Source: Druceiella hillmani (taxonomy: Eukaryota; Arthropoda; Insecta; Lepidoptera; Hepialidae). From it: 64,000 bases of DNA. Shown in pieces: positions 25,549 through 38,744 of the stretch. The stretch lies in contig JAYKKI010000040.1 of NCBI GenBank assembly GCA_039881145.1, positions 253,001 to 317,000 of the forward strand, written 5' to 3'. The translations under genes were made by a program, and so were the position numbers. The notes beneath the pieces are model-generated. The model was not told the DNA's origin, did not search any database, and was given only the letters and a program-made list of their open reading frames with translations. The stretch's first letter is position 1. Every line of letters starts with the position of its first letter.

Positions 25549-26279
25549 GTTTATTGTAGGGGAGCGGTGTAGTTTTTATTATGTTTGCGAAAGTTATACA
25601 ACATACAAGTATTTTAGTGAGGGTAATTAATTGATTTTATATTGAGATTTTACTACCAGATAAATATTACTACAGATTTTACTACTAGATACCTGTCGAA
25701 CTAACAAACTAGACACGTCTCACTTTGCTAAACACTTCACTGAAAATAACTATCACCCTCATACCGACAATGTTCCCTATGTATTACAAATAAATATAAA
25801 AGGCAATAAACTCAATAACCTAGAAACATTAGAAATAAACAGACATAAAAGACACAACAAATTTAATATATCAATTGAACAACTAAATACAATATCATCA
25901 CCCATACTTAATGTTTTCTAGACATAACATGGATAATATTGATTCTGCAATACACTTCTAATTGTTTCAGCTCAGCTCACTTCTAATTGTTTTAACACAT
26001 CTAAATAAAAATTTTAAAAAATATGAACAAAATAAAAAATAAAATAGGAGATATGTAGAATTAGTGGTATAACCTTCTAACCATCAGATACGCTTGCAAT
26101 TGTATAAAAATATTACTGATAATAATATCCATGTAATTTTATTACATACACGAGAACATTTGCATTGTATAACCTCATATAATAACATCAATTTAATTTA
26201 TTACCCTCACTAAAATATTTGTATATCGTATAACTTTCGAAAATATTATAGAAACTACACCGCTCCTCAATAATAAACG
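25549..26279 (+). mobile_element. Small Penelope-like element with inverted terminal repeats
   Basis: The left repeat (25,549-25,626; GAGCGGTGTAG...TATTTTAGTGAGGGTAA) is the imperfect complement of 26,201-26,279, about 78 bases each. The interior carries a coding remnant resembling the end of a Penelope-type protein. Penelope-like elements are known to carry terminal repeats in direct or inverted arrangement, so the structure is compatible. At about 730 bp it is heavily deleted. A DNA transposon with long inverted ends that captured a retroelement fragment is the alternative. Confidence 0.6.
25697..25921 (+). pseudogene. Penelope-like protein C-terminal remnant
   Basis: A 74-codon open stretch ending in TAG reads RTNKLDTSHFAKHFTENN, then NVPYVLQINIKGNKLNNLET and LEINRHKRHNKFN. 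The pattern S.FA.H....H, then a strand with K...LN.LE..EI..HK, is what I know from the tail of the GIY-YIG endonuclease region and C-terminus of Penelope-like proteins. No start codon is present and no reverse transcriptase domain precedes it, so it is a truncated relic. It lies between the inverted terminal repeats of the surrounding element. Confidence is moderate because the motif is short and no search was run. Confidence 0.55.
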
Positions 26280-29114
26280 GACTGAAATAGTTTTAACTTA
26301 CATACATGCATATCAGAATACGTTAACGTGAATCCTGAGAGTTCTCTGAAATGTTTTAAGTCAAAAATGTAGCTTTTGTTTCAAATTATAAATTTGCGAA
26401 AATAATCTGCAAGATGTCAACTGAAAAGGGAAATAAATACTCTGCCTTTCAAAAGCAGGCGACACTAATAACGAGCCATTCGAAAAGTTTATTAATTCGA
26501 CAACAAAACGTTTGCAATGAGGAAGAGCCATTGACATTACAAGCCAAAAGCAGCTTTCAATGATAACATCAAAGACTAGTCACATTCAAATAACATTGAA
26601 TTATCAGTTTCTACTTCACAAAAAGACCTATTGATTGATCAAAAGCTTAAGTGATAGCCTTGAGATAACTACGTGACGCCAAAAAGCCTGTTGAACAGTT
26701 GATTGCGCTTGGAACTAAAGTACCAAGGAGACGTGTTTTATCTCGATCTCGATAAAATGTCCTTTATTATATTGGCTCACTTTCTAATTTTGCAACAATT
26801 TTAGCGGCGATAATAACTTAGTTGAGAAGAGATCATTGATTTAAACATCTTCAAGGTTTTCAACAAACATGTTTACTAACATTTTAACATTAGTTATGAA
26901 TATTACTAGACATGAATAGCATTGTCAATTTTATGGAACTTACTGGATTGGTGGGTTATATTTGCAAATGCTTTTTAACACTTTTAGAAATACTAAAGTT
27001 TTATTTCATTATGTTTGGTACGACAGTGCAGTTTTTTCCTTACTTCCGGTTCTTTCCTTCTATCAATAAGTAGTATGACGTTACAAAGTGAACACAAGTT
27101 CCATATGACTAACATTTTAAATGAATATGAGTTAATTAACATTCTGGATTAGCAATTGAACTTATAAGCCATCCCAAAATCGATTACATCGAATTCAAAG
27201 ATAATCAACTTGTATCTTCTGTTTATTATTTGATCCATTTGAGGTTTAATTTAGGTCCAATTCAATGATGGCCAGGAAACGGATTTTGCTTTTTTCATAA
27301 AAACAAAATAGAATGTTTTACTTTAAATTTTATATTTTAATAGATTTTTTTCCGGTGTAATAATTTGTATGCGAAATAGATAAAAAAAACCCAAGGAAGA
27401 TTATCGGTTATTAAGATTCTAACTTACTGCAACACATTTGCTATTCACTGTATGAGAAATTTTATATTTTTCGGGTTCTTGAAAGTGTATGGGTAATGGT
27501 TACGACGGGTCCCGTTTTTATAGGAAAATAATATATTTCCAAATCCTAACAAGTGCCAGTAGTTTTTAATCATTTTCTGTGTGGAGTTGAACAAATTTTT
27601 TTGAAAAAGTTGAAAAATAATTAATCTTCTTTGTTTTTCTTAAAAAGTGTCCTTCAATAATTTAACGGTTCCTGCCTGTTAGATATTTACAGTTTTACGT
27701 TCATTGAATATTATCTACTCTAATTTCGTTTATATCTGTCTTCAACGAGATTTAGGTCATCATAAAAAACAATCTTCGATAAAAACAAGTATATATTAAA
27801 GATATTCTAAACGTACAACACCACAGTCACCAAATATCTCCTAAAGTATTTTCCAAAATTTTTAATTGAAAAATTTTCAGCGGAAATACAGAGAGCGAAG
27901 GAAAAATGAATAGCAGCATGCGGCATTTATTATTGAAAATAAATATATTACTCTTCGGAGCTTGTCTCCGTTATTACATTTAGTTTGACACTTTCCATCT
28001 TTGTCTAGAGTTAAAAACATCAAGGAAATATTTATTTTCCCGCTTTTTCGGGTTACGAGGTATTATATTTCATGACGAGTAAGATAAACAAATAGACTTT
28101 AGTCTAAACAACATATAATATCACATCGCCTAGATTTGAACCGTTTCCATTGCTGATAATTATGAAAGTGTACGCACTTACTTCTACTTTCTGCTCTGCA
28201 CTAGTCATAATATATCATGTTCTAACGGGCGAAATCAATAAATTTATAAAAATAATTGTAGACTATATTAAATGACAACGGATACCACCGACGTAAAATT
28301 TCTTCATTTAAATGGAATGGAAGTATACATGTTCAGCAGACGTCGACTTGTTTATAATAAAGGTGTAACCCAGTTAGGTACGAATATATTACTTAATTGA
28401 AATATTTCAATGGTATTAATTCTTTTAATCTTCGCTATATAACCAATTACACTGAGCATGAGGATATGTAGTTTAATACTTCATAAAGAAGATTATTTTT
28501 TTGAATTTCCATATAATTAATAAATTAAAAGTTACAAAGCCAAATGATAAAAATGATAAAAAATTGTATTATTACCGTAGCTCATCAAAATATTCAGGGT
28601 TATGCAGGCAAAGTACTGCAAATAAATATTTTTCATTAAAGAAAATTATAAAGTGTTTCCTTATATTTTCTTATTATTTAATTAAGTTTAGCTAATATTA
28701 TATAAAGAAATGTCATGAAATGATTATATTTTACAAATTTACTTTTTCTAATCAGATTTAACAATGGTTCTTTGAAGACATGTAAGATTAGAAATTTTGG
28801 GTCAGTATTTTTTCGCAGATTGAAATTAGTAGTCTCTTTTTTATTAAAAATATTTATATAGTTGACTGAAAAAACTACGATAATTTAAAAAAGAATTCAG
28901 TACGCATTATGTGTTACCGCCATTAATTATAAATTTGAACCGATGACTCATATGTCGAAAAAAAAATATTTATAATTTTTCCTGTACCAAAACTAGTCAC
29001 GTTGTTTATTTTATTATCATGTTGATTATTATGTCATTTAAAAATTTTCATTATACTATAGGGTTTTAAAAAAGTTTGTATGACCGATTTATTCCCAACA
29101 CTAAGATATTTTTT

Positions 29115-29645
29115 TCTAATTTCAGGGTATCTATGCCTTTATAGATACGCTATAATTATGAGAGAAAAAATTTCGGGTATAATAAATATTCTGAGCTATT
29201 TTTTTTTATAATCAGTAGGTGGTCTATCCAAAATATTAACCAAGATATTAACCGATACTTCGAATGGATCACCGAATGGTTACGAATTAAATTTCAACCC
29301 TAATTTTAATAACTACTTAGATCTTTATTAACATTTTATTAATCTTACGATATACATTTCCATATTCTACTCATACATTTTGACTTAATCAGGTAAAGGC
29401 AAGTTAATTAAAACCATGTAAATAAAACGTTTGAATCCGTGACGAAAATTTTAAACGTTTGAATCCGTTTACAACGAAATCAGTTTTTCCTAATAAAAAG
29501 GCTTGCATACTGTAACTCGTCACAAGTATTTTTAATAATTTTAAAAAGTACGTAATTTTAAATATGAAATAATTTGTTGATTCTGAGAAATTAAGTATAT
29601 ATATTCTTAAAGACATAAATACTTTAATAACTAAACTTATTAAAA
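29115..29645. other. Centre of the B/C palindrome, AT-rich
   Basis: Unpaired region between segments B and C. A repeated AAACGTTTGAATCCGT motif (about 29,426-29,441 and 29,454-29,469) is the only local structure seen. Confidence 0.45.
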
Positions 29646-30531
29646 TGATTTTAAAAAAGCTTTATTAACATCAATGGATGTAGCATATTTACAGCGATCA
29701 ACTTTTAAAAAAGTTCGAAATCGAAGCATTTTACACGAGTTAAAACACAAAATAATTTCGCCTCCAAAACACAAAATAATGTCTTTCGCCATTTTGAACG
29801 CTTTCCTTCTTTATCAAAACGTGAATGTTTTATCCAGCAATTTTGGCAACAGACATTAGGAGAACCTGCCCGATAATTTTTCTAATATAATTCCAACATT
29901 TCTAGAATAGTGGAGATGCTCTGAAATTCAAAATAAATATCTTAGTATTAGAGTTAAATAGGTCTTTCTAAAACTGTACAGTCTAATGAAAATATTTAAA
30001 TAACAGAATAACGTGGCTAGCTTGGGTATACAAAAAGTTAAACAATTTTTTTTGGGTTTATGAGTCATCAGTTTAAATCCGTAATTAATTGCAGTAATAC
30101 TTAATAGACAAAGAATTCTTTGAATCACATTTTATAGCTTTTCCAGATATCGACGTAAATCTTCTTAATAAAAAAGAGACGACTAATTTAAATCGGCCAG
30201 AAAAAGCTGACCCAAAATTTGTACTTTTACATGTCTTTAAATAATAATTGTTAAATCAGAATTAAAAATATAAAAAAGTAAGTGTATAAAATATAATCAT
30301 TTCATAATATTCCTTTATATAATATTAGCTAAACTTAATTAAATAATAGGAAAATATGCGAAAACTCTTCGTAATTTTCTTTGAGGAAAAATATTAATTT
30401 TCCACTTTCAAATTCTAGTCAAGATTTATTCTCTTCTATACAATGTTATTTGCTCAGTTCACATTAATGTGAGATATCAATATGAATAAAATAAAAGCTA
30501 ATTGAATATAATAATAGCATAGTAAGTTGTG

Positions 30532-30562
30532 TCACCCATTTAACAATTTTCTAAATGGGTGA
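30532..30562. repeat. Short perfect hairpin
   Basis: TCACCCATTTA and TAAATGGGTGA are exact complements with a 9-base loop. Confidence 0.85.
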
Positions 30563-33500
30563 TGTATTATTGTGTATGTATTTAAATTATATGACATAAT
30601 AAAAAGTTTACAAATTTATAACAGCGATGAATAAAAAGGGTCTCCATAACATACACATTGACATATTAATTTATATATAGTACAATAGTTATAATAATTA
30701 ATATACGTAGAACAAAAGAAACAATAGTTCCGAATTTTCGAAAAGGTACTTGAAGTAAATTTAGACTTAAAAAATAAAAGAAATAGTATCTTATGGAAAG
30801 GAAACAATAATACAAAGCGGATAACTGAAAAGGAGAAGTGTGTTTCAGACATGTTCAGATTGTAGTGTCAATAGGAAGCAAGTGCGTACACTTTCATATT
30901 TATCAGTAATGGAAACGGCTCAGATCTAGGCCATGTGATCGTTATAGAGAGCTTTTTATTCGTAGGAAATCTTATGTCATTTATACTGTAATCCACTTGT
31001 TCATCTTACTAGTTATCAAACAAAATATAACTCACAACCCATAAAAGCTGGAAAATGAAACTTTGTATAACAAATTTGTTACCTCCAAACAAAGATGGAA
31101 AGTGTCAAACCACCTTTGATAACGGATGGAAGCACCAACGAATAAACATTAACCGAAAAAAATTTGAGGCTCGAAAATATTTTACACTATTCCTAAATTT
31201 ATTTTCAATAACAAATGCTTCAGTTATGCCTCCCAATTGTCCCTTCTCTCTCCGTATTTACGTTGCAAGTTTTAGGATTATAATTTTTTTTAAATTCTGT
31301 GTGTGTATTTAATGATATTATCAAGAAATGGCAAGTGCAGATTCTCTAATGTGCTTTTAGAATAGCGGAGATGCTCTAATAACTTTAATGCAGAATTATT
31401 TTTTATCGATAATATTTATTCATGATGACCTAAATCTTTATATGAAGATGGAAATAAACGAAAATAGTATTATTAGAGAAAATAGTAGTCAATGAACGTT
31501 AACATGTAAACACCAGACATACAGCAATGGTTAAATTATTAAAGGATTATTTTTTAACGAAAAGAAAATGAGCAAGCTTATTTATCTAAGAAAAGTAAAG
31601 AGTGATATTTACTTTAAAAAGTAATTCTACTTCACACAGAAAATGAGTAAAAAGTACTGATACTTGTTGCGATTGAATATACATCATTTTCCTATAAAAG
31701 AAAGACCGGTCATAGCTATTACCCATATACTTTCACGAACTCAAGGAATATAAGATTCCTCAAACGTTCACTACTGGATTATTTATAATCCTATAATATA
31801 TCCTAACACTATATTCAGTGTGGTAGGTTTTCATATTCACATAGGAACTCGTGTTCATTAATATAGAATGGAGACAATTGGGCCTTTAGATTTTGGTGGT
31901 GTAATAAAGTCGGTGATGTGACAGCGGTCGACAACCAAGCGCATTTACACGAGGTTATGTCCCTAAAAGGGCTGATTTTATTCAGATGAAATGTACTCTT
32001 CACATAAGTCATTACGGCCGTTTGCAAAAATGAAACCAGACTCAAGATTTAATAGAACTTAGGTTATATTTTTCTTCAGTGAAAGTGATTTTAATGATCG
32101 GTAATATGCGGACAGAGGAAGTGATTGGTAATATTCCTGTGCATTTTGTTATTTATTTTACATAAAAATGATTGTGCCAAAAAAATCTCTTAAAATATAA
32201 CAGTTAAAGTATAACATTCTATTTTCTTTTCATGAAAAGGGGAACATAATGTTCCTGGCCATCATTTAATTGAACCTAAATTAAACCTCAAATAGGTATA
32301 AAAAAGAAACAAGTTCATCATGTTATTTTCTTCAAATTCTGATCATGTCATTATCTTCGAAATTGTGTGATGATCTTCGAATTCTCTTCAGATACTCTTG
32401 ATGTCGGATAGTTCATAAATTCAATTGTTAATTCAGAATGTTATATATTTCATATTCATTTAAAATGTTAGTTATATGGGATATGGATTAACTTTGTGAA
32501 ATCATATCTCATGATTATAGAAGGAAAGGACCGGAATGTGAAAATTTTCAAAGTGAAACTTTAAGAAACCCTGCACCGTCATGACAAATATAATGAAATC
32601 GACTGTGCTCTTCATGTCGAGTAATGTACATAACTAATGTAAAATTGTTACCAAGCGGTGAAAAATTTGGGGATATATAAAACAATTATCTCCTCTTAAC
32701 TAAGTTATTATCGCCGCTAAAATTGTTGTAACATTAGAAAGCGAGCCAATATAATAAAGGACGTTTCATCGAGATCAAGATAAAACACGTCTCCTTGGTA
32801 CTTTAGTTCCAAGCGCAATCAACTGTTGAACAAGCTTCTTGGTTGTCGCGTCGTTATCTTATCCATTTGAGCTTTTGATCAATCAATAGGTCTTTTTGTG
32901 AAGTAGAAATTTATAATTCAATGTTATTTAAATGTGACTACTCTTTGATGTTATCATTGAAAGCTGCCTTTGGCTGCTAATGTCAATAGCTCTTCCTCAT
33001 TGCAAATGTTTTGTTGTCGAATTAATAAACTTTTCGAATGGCTCGTTATTAGTATCGCCTGCTTTTGAAGGCAGAGTATTTATTTCCCTTTTCAGTTGAC
33101 ATCTTGCATATTATTTTCGCAAATTTATAATTTGGAATAAAAGCTATATTTTTTATCTAGAACATTTCGGAGATCTCTCAGGATTTACGTTAATGTATTC
33201 GGATATAAAGAGAATTGTAGGTGTATAAATTAGAATTGTTTTATAATTTGAAAATAGAATTAAAAAAATATTTTGGAATTATCTGTATTTTTATTTATTT
33301 CTATCAAAATATCGTAAAAGTTGGCAGATTTGCATTATATTAAAACATTAAAGTGATTTCTTCAATTGACTTAGTTTTATATTAAATATAGGTATAATTA
33401 TATAAAGAAAAAAATTATTTCCAAGTTATAATACTTTAGAATTTTATCTTAACTCTTTTAAACAATTTTCAAAAAAGAGCATCTGGTACTTTACACTATT

Positions 33501-34942
33501 AATCCTTATTTATATATTACTTACAAATTTTTCATATAAAGACTTTCTTGGTAGAGGATTCGATATGCTGAAAACGCATCGATATCCGCTATACAAAGGA
33601 AATTTCTCCTGTCGACAAGTATCGACATCTGCCTTGAAGGTATTCAAATTGTCACGTCGAAGTAAAACTTGTGAAGTAAAAAGCCAGCATGGTTTATAAG
33701 GGCACGAACAAACTTTTCATATACAACATCAGCGGAAGGAAAACGTCGACTCGCCACTCTTAATTGCCACTTCCGATGAGAAAATGTGCGTGAGGAAAGT
33801 CGTTTCTTTACCTATAGTAAGCACGAGGAACGGGAAATATCGCACAGGCAGAACATTAATGGAGGAGCCCATGTGAAAGATTTCGTATGTAAACGGGACT
33901 AAAAGTTTGTTCCATAGACTTTCAACATAGTCTTTCACAACACTTCCATAGACTTTCACAACACTTTTAACAAGAGATAGGCGTATTTCATATAGCATTA
34001 TGCTTTTATCGTATTCAAAATATTGTTTCATCCTGTGTCTAGTTATTCGAAAAATAACTTTTTGTTTCTTTTCTCGCCAGAAAGTAAAAGTAAAAATTAG
34101 AATTCATGTATGTTACACGCAATACCTTCAGCCACTATTTGATCAAAATAGGTACACGCTAAACATTTAGTTCTATAATTTAACGCTTTAATATAGCTTT
34201 ATCATTTACACCGCATGAATTAATTGGGGATTGAGCTAGGTAACAAAAAAAATGTTACTAAAATAAAGATATTACTAAAAAACTACCAATTTTTATTAAA
34301 TAAAATATATTAACTAACCGAATTACTACATTGAGCAAATCGAAAACGGCCAGTGGAAAATGTGCTGAGACTGGTGTCGCAGTTATTATACCTACTACGT
34401 TTCGGCATGTAAAAAAATGCTGTTGGCTATGTGCTTACATTTGAGCGCCGATTCCAAAAATCTTCTCCGACCTCATTTCTTTATGTTCGGAAACGATATT
34501 GTACCGCAAAAATTTAAATTAAATACTTGTATTTTATGATTTTAACACTTTTCAATGAGTTTTTATTCCCTGGTAAAAAGTATTCCTGGGAAGTATTCCT
34601 TGGTTAAAGAGTATTTTTGGTTAAAGCTATCTTTTTTAAATATCATCTCATAAACTGAAGATTTGACAAAAAAGAAGTGAATAAAAATTGTAAAGAATTT
34701 AGTACTCAATAAAATGGAACTGTCGTTTTATCACGTTCGATAAATACCTAATGAGATATTTGGCGAATACTGTTTTTGGCAGTCTGACATATTATTTTCC
34801 GCAAAATATTAATTTTCTGAAATGGTGCTCATGAAATAATTATAGAAATTTTAGTGCTCTCGTAGATTGTTTCGTGTTATTTTAACGTTTCGTGGACAGT
34901 TTGAGACATTATTAAAAAAAAGAAAATAATATATACATGTAC

Positions 34943-34943
34943 G

Positions 34944-34977
<34 letters not shown>

Positions 34978-34980
34978 TAT
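34943..34980. repeat. (TA)n microsatellite
   Basis: TA-rich simple sequence inside segment C; absent from the matching position in A (about 12,690). Confidence 0.9.
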
Positions 34981-35479
34981 AAACTGTAATGTGCTATTAC
35001 TCATTTTTCAAAATATCAACATTTCTCGCGACATTTGGTTTTCGAATTTTCTTAAATAAGACGGGTTTTCTGTCGGCAATTTTATATATATTAGAATGAC
35101 CATGCAAAAAGTACTATTTATATGGATTATTACGTTTTCATACTTTTATGTTGTTTCAATTATTTGCGGCTACCAAATATTTAATCCGTTTACAGCTACC
35201 CCGTTTACAAATATTTTGAAACAAAAATCTTGCCATTATTGTATATTTTTATATTTTCTTTCTTTTTTTTCTTTTGAAAAAATTGTTTTTCTTACTCAAT
35301 TACGAGGAGGGGAGACATATTTCTTGATATTTTTAATCATTAGGGCCATCACCAGGACTATTTCACTTAAAATCCTGAAAGTAATATTGTTCCAGTCGTT
35401 TTCTAACTTTCAATTGATTCTGCTATAAACGAACAAAAAATAATCTTTTTCCAGGTATTTTAATTGCACCAAGAAATTT

Positions 35480-36260
35480 TCTGAACCATGTACTTACTGA
35501 ACCATATACAAGTCAATATGCTCCATTATTTTGCCAAATTTCAAGCTTTACCTTTCAACGGTTTATGAGAAAATGTCTGCTGACATTTTCAGCAACAGCT
35601 TCAGAACTGTCTTACCTAACATATTAAAATAAATAGCTTTATAATTCTTGCAAGTTGCTTTTTCAGTTGCTTTTCAACAAAACTTGTTTCAAATACTTTA
35701 TTTGCCCAGACAAATTTTGTTTGCTAATACCTTATGTATAAACTATTGAGATACATGCAGGTTAAATATATTTCCTTGCTCTACCAAATAACAAGCTTCA
35801 GAGTCAAATGGCTTTTGATGTGTTGAAAAAAATATCTTTAAAATCATTTTATTTATTACCTTAAAATAAATAACTTTAAAATCTTTATAAGTTGATCTTT
35901 CAATTAAAATTGTATTTGAATACATGAAGTCAGAAAAAAATATGTGAAATACTTTATTAGCCCAATTTAAATTACTTTGTGAATATTTTAAGAATCGATT
36001 ATTAAGATACATGTTAGTCAAATATGTTTCATTGCTCTGTCAAATATCAGGTTTCAGTGTTAATTTGCTTTTGACGAAAGACTTGTTGACGTTTGCAGCG
36101 ATATGATGTAATAGAACCATTTTATTTAACATATTAAAATAACAGATTTGAAATCCTCACGGGTCGCTCTTTCAACACATTACATACACAATACATGAAG
36201 TTATTAAAATATATTTCAAATAAATTACCTGCTTCTCTAAATTTTTTTACGAGTTTTTTT
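35480..36260 (+). repeat. Diverged tandem array, unit about 255 bp
   Basis: Three recognisable anchors recur at about 250-bp steps. ATATTAAAATAA.AG.TTTATAATTCTTGCAAGT is at about 35,620, with relatives at about 35,862 and 36,131. AATACTTTATTTGCCCA is at about 35,693 and 35,947. GAGATACATGCAGGTTAAAT is at about 35,748, with a relative at about 36,003. A fourth, weaker unit begins near 35,480. Divergence is high, so this is an old array. Confidence 0.7.
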
Positions 36261-36264
36261 AACA

Positions 36265-38265
36265 ATCGAGTATTGAGTCACTTCTTTCGGTAGTTCGAAC
36301 AGTAATTACCGTCTTTGAAAAGGACTTGTACAATTTTATGCAGTTACCAATTACACATATTTTTTAAGTTATTTTCCTTTCTCTAAATTAATAATGAAAA
36401 TTCAATTTATGCCATTACGAATTACGGATATTTTGTATATTATTTGTTTCTCCAAATTAATAATAAAATTAACTGTTTTCTAATAACAATAAATTCAGGG
36501 ACCACGAGCACTGCGCTCTACCCTTAATTCCTATATGAAACCCGGTTAACTTCAAATATTTTCTTTGGTTCGGAGTTAACATGACCATAGGAATGTATGT
36601 ATCTAGAATTATCTTCCCTAAAATTGTGAAGTCAATACTTTTGTCATGATGTGGACTACATTTTAAAATAAATCCCTAAAGTCGTTTTTTTTCATTAATG
36701 TCCTACACTTTAAAAAGGGAGCACTTTCCCCCTTAAACTTTGCCCCCTTGAACTTTCCTTATAATTATTTTTGAATATTAACTATATGTGGATTAAAAAT
36801 CTTCTTCCCTGTGCGAAATTTTAAATGTCTTTACCAAGCGTTTTCTGAGAAAAACGGTTGTGACAAGGAGTTCTGTTTTTCCCTTTTGACGTATTGAACC
36901 TTAAAAATAGATGAAAATGAACTTAATTTTAATGAAAGTAATTTTTTTTAGGTCACTCGCCGAGCTGTATCTTTTGTTTATTAAATATTAGGAATAAGTA
37001 CACATTTTTTGAAAGAAAGTTTTAGGAATTCCAAATTTGAAACCCTTATTTGAAAAAAATTAATTAAATACGATACTCAAGTTTTTTTTTGCACATCCTT
37101 CTAAAAAATAGTTAAGATTGAATATGTCGAAGTCTAAATCGGCGACATTAAATACTCATAACCTCATAGTAAATTTTAAAGCTTCCTTGCACTCCTCTTC
37201 TTAAGAATAATACTTCACGTTTTCCACATTCGTCACTTCATTTCCTACTAGACAGTAAATTTAGTTGAAGGTTGATATTTCAATATTTTTCCTTTGCCAT
37301 CTTGATTATTTCCTCTTGTCTTCCCAGTGCATGATTTATAAGTTCTTAAAAATTAGAAATTCGCCTGTTCTCAAAAATTTGGAAAATTTCTTTTTATATA
37401 TTTAATTATTCAACAATTTGCTTAATTTAGTTTTAAAATTAGATTCACTAAAATATATTGCTAATGAAGCAATGTGTTCATTGACACTTATGATGTTTTT
37501 CTAAATATTATTAGCTCATACGTAGTATCCTTGCAATCAGACTGTCAGGTGTAAAGTAATTCTATATGAGTTAAACAAAATCAGATTAAATAAAATATTG
37601 GAAAATTGCAATATATTTTAATGGAATAAAATGTACTGCTACTATTCCCACTTGTGTCCATAAGATCATGGATATAGGTGGACGTAATTTTTTTCAACTA
37701 AGACATTAATTGCTTTCAATGATGTATTTTTTTAAATTATTGAATAATTCTGTTGATAACCGAGCGTTTTGTGTTTTTGACCATTACGTGAGTCATAGTT
37801 TATTTTATCTGTCTAGATCGCGCACGAATATTCTGCAAAGTTTACTAATTCTTTATGCACTTGCGTTGATTAACGCGGTATTACAACTAGCGTCCAATCT
37901 TAAAATTGTTTTTTGGTTCATCAACCACTTTAGGAATGCGATTATGAATTTGCTTCGGAGTTTACAATTGATATTAGTTAGTCTTATATTTAGTTACAAT
38001 CAGTGTTTTTTTAAGCTTTGTTAATGTGTATCCTATGTTATAATATTTTTAGACGTAAGTTGGGCATGGGGCTCTTTTGATAAATAAAAATATAATTTAA
38101 TAATTACATGAATATTAAATTAAAGGTGCCGACTGGACCACAAAAGTGATTCTATAAAAATTAAACCGATAATATTATAAAAAATAACTCTTACTTGTTC
38201 ACTTATACAGTAAATGTATTAGTATACAAATAAAAAAGCAGAACTTACCAAAATCGTAATATTCC
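36265..38265. other. Intergenic, no gene recognised
   Basis: A patch at about 36,490-36,950 is compositionally richer (runs of CCCCCTT) and looks like a degraded repeat, but it has no partner in the window. The 104-codon frame at 37,710-38,024 lies in a moderately complex stretch; its product is hydrophobic and not recognised. Confidence 0.4.
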
Positions 38266-38269
38266 AAAG

Positions 38270-38460
38270 CTAATGTCCGTGACAAATCCTCAAAGTCTTA
38301 CTCTGGACATATCACCATTCCTTCTCTATAAAGTCTGATCTAAGATGTATAGGGGAAAGTAAAAAATGGATAAAACAAATCAAATTAGACCTAGGAAACA
38401 AATGCCTCCATCTGATTCAGGCATGGTTAAGTACCAAAAATAAAACAAAATTATGAATCA
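38270..38460 (+). repeat. Dispersed repeat H, copy 2
   Basis: Inverted partner of 19,265-19,550; shares CATCTGATTCAGGCATGG and the peptide-level pattern YHHSFS.K..LRC. Confidence 0.55.
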
Positions 38461-38660
38461 TCGTTCAAAATTACTTTAATGCGGTAGTAGGAGTATACCG
38501 GGTGAAGAGGCGACCTCAACTAGTTATAAACTAGGGTCCAAGTAGAATATATAAATAACAACAGTTCTAATTTATTCAATAGATTTATGTGTTAAACAAA
38601 AAAATCCTTAACCCAAGAAATGTTTTCTACCATTGTAGTAGAAACGAAAGTACTCCAAAT

Positions 38661-38740
38661 AATAAAAGAACATGGAGATTTTTACGTATGTTGTTGCTTC
38701 TCAGTAACAACATACGTAAAAATCTCCATGTTCTTTTATT
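38661..38740. repeat. Perfect 35-bp hairpin with 10-base loop
   Basis: Bases 38,661-38,695 (beginning AATAAAAGAACATGGAGATT) and 38,706-38,740 are exact complements around GCTTCTCAGT. The 96-codon frame over it (38,589-38,879) is not recognised and is partly generated by the palindrome. Confidence 0.97.
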
Positions 38741-38744
38741 AACA

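Larger units (their letters stand above)
22480..29110 (-). repeat. Long dispersed segment B (inverted copy of A/C)
   Basis: On the minus strand this runs colinear with A and C. Matches include 22,500-22,700 to A 12,500-12,680, 23,264-23,600 to A 11,150-11,500, 26,390-26,800 to A 9,780-10,130 and C 32,660-33,130, and 28,140-28,960 to C 30,060-30,915. B is lengthened by an hAT element, a half MITE and a Penelope-like element. B-to-C identity by eye is very uneven: about 97% over some 130 bases near 26,405-26,535, but nearer 70% around 23,300. Confidence 0.75.
29650..35060 (+). repeat. Long dispersed segment C (direct copy of A)
   Basis: Colinear with A in the same orientation. The TTTTACACGAGTTAAAAC anchor is at about 29,729, AACAGCGATGAATAAAAAGG at about 30,621, CTGGCCATCATTTAATTGAA at about 32,257, the conserved block at 32,660-33,130 and the GC-richer block at 33,590-33,970. 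It lacks the MITE insertions of A and the hAT and Penelope-like insertions of B, and so is nearest to the ancestral layout. Minus-strand frames in A (11,353-11,562) and C (33,729-34,031) share NKL.VPFTYE but diverge afterwards, and B does not keep the frame. Confidence 0.75.

Noticed and set aside
26413..26560. 49-codon frame MSTEKGNKYSAF...
   Set aside because: The C copy has a frameshift and the A copy a stop within the first codons.
33729..34031. 100-codon minus-strand frame in segment C
   Set aside because: Partial similarity to a frame in A is explained by DNA homology; B breaks the frame.
35096..35428. Hydrophobic 110-codon frame
   Set aside because: Same compositional reason; no signal or family recognised.
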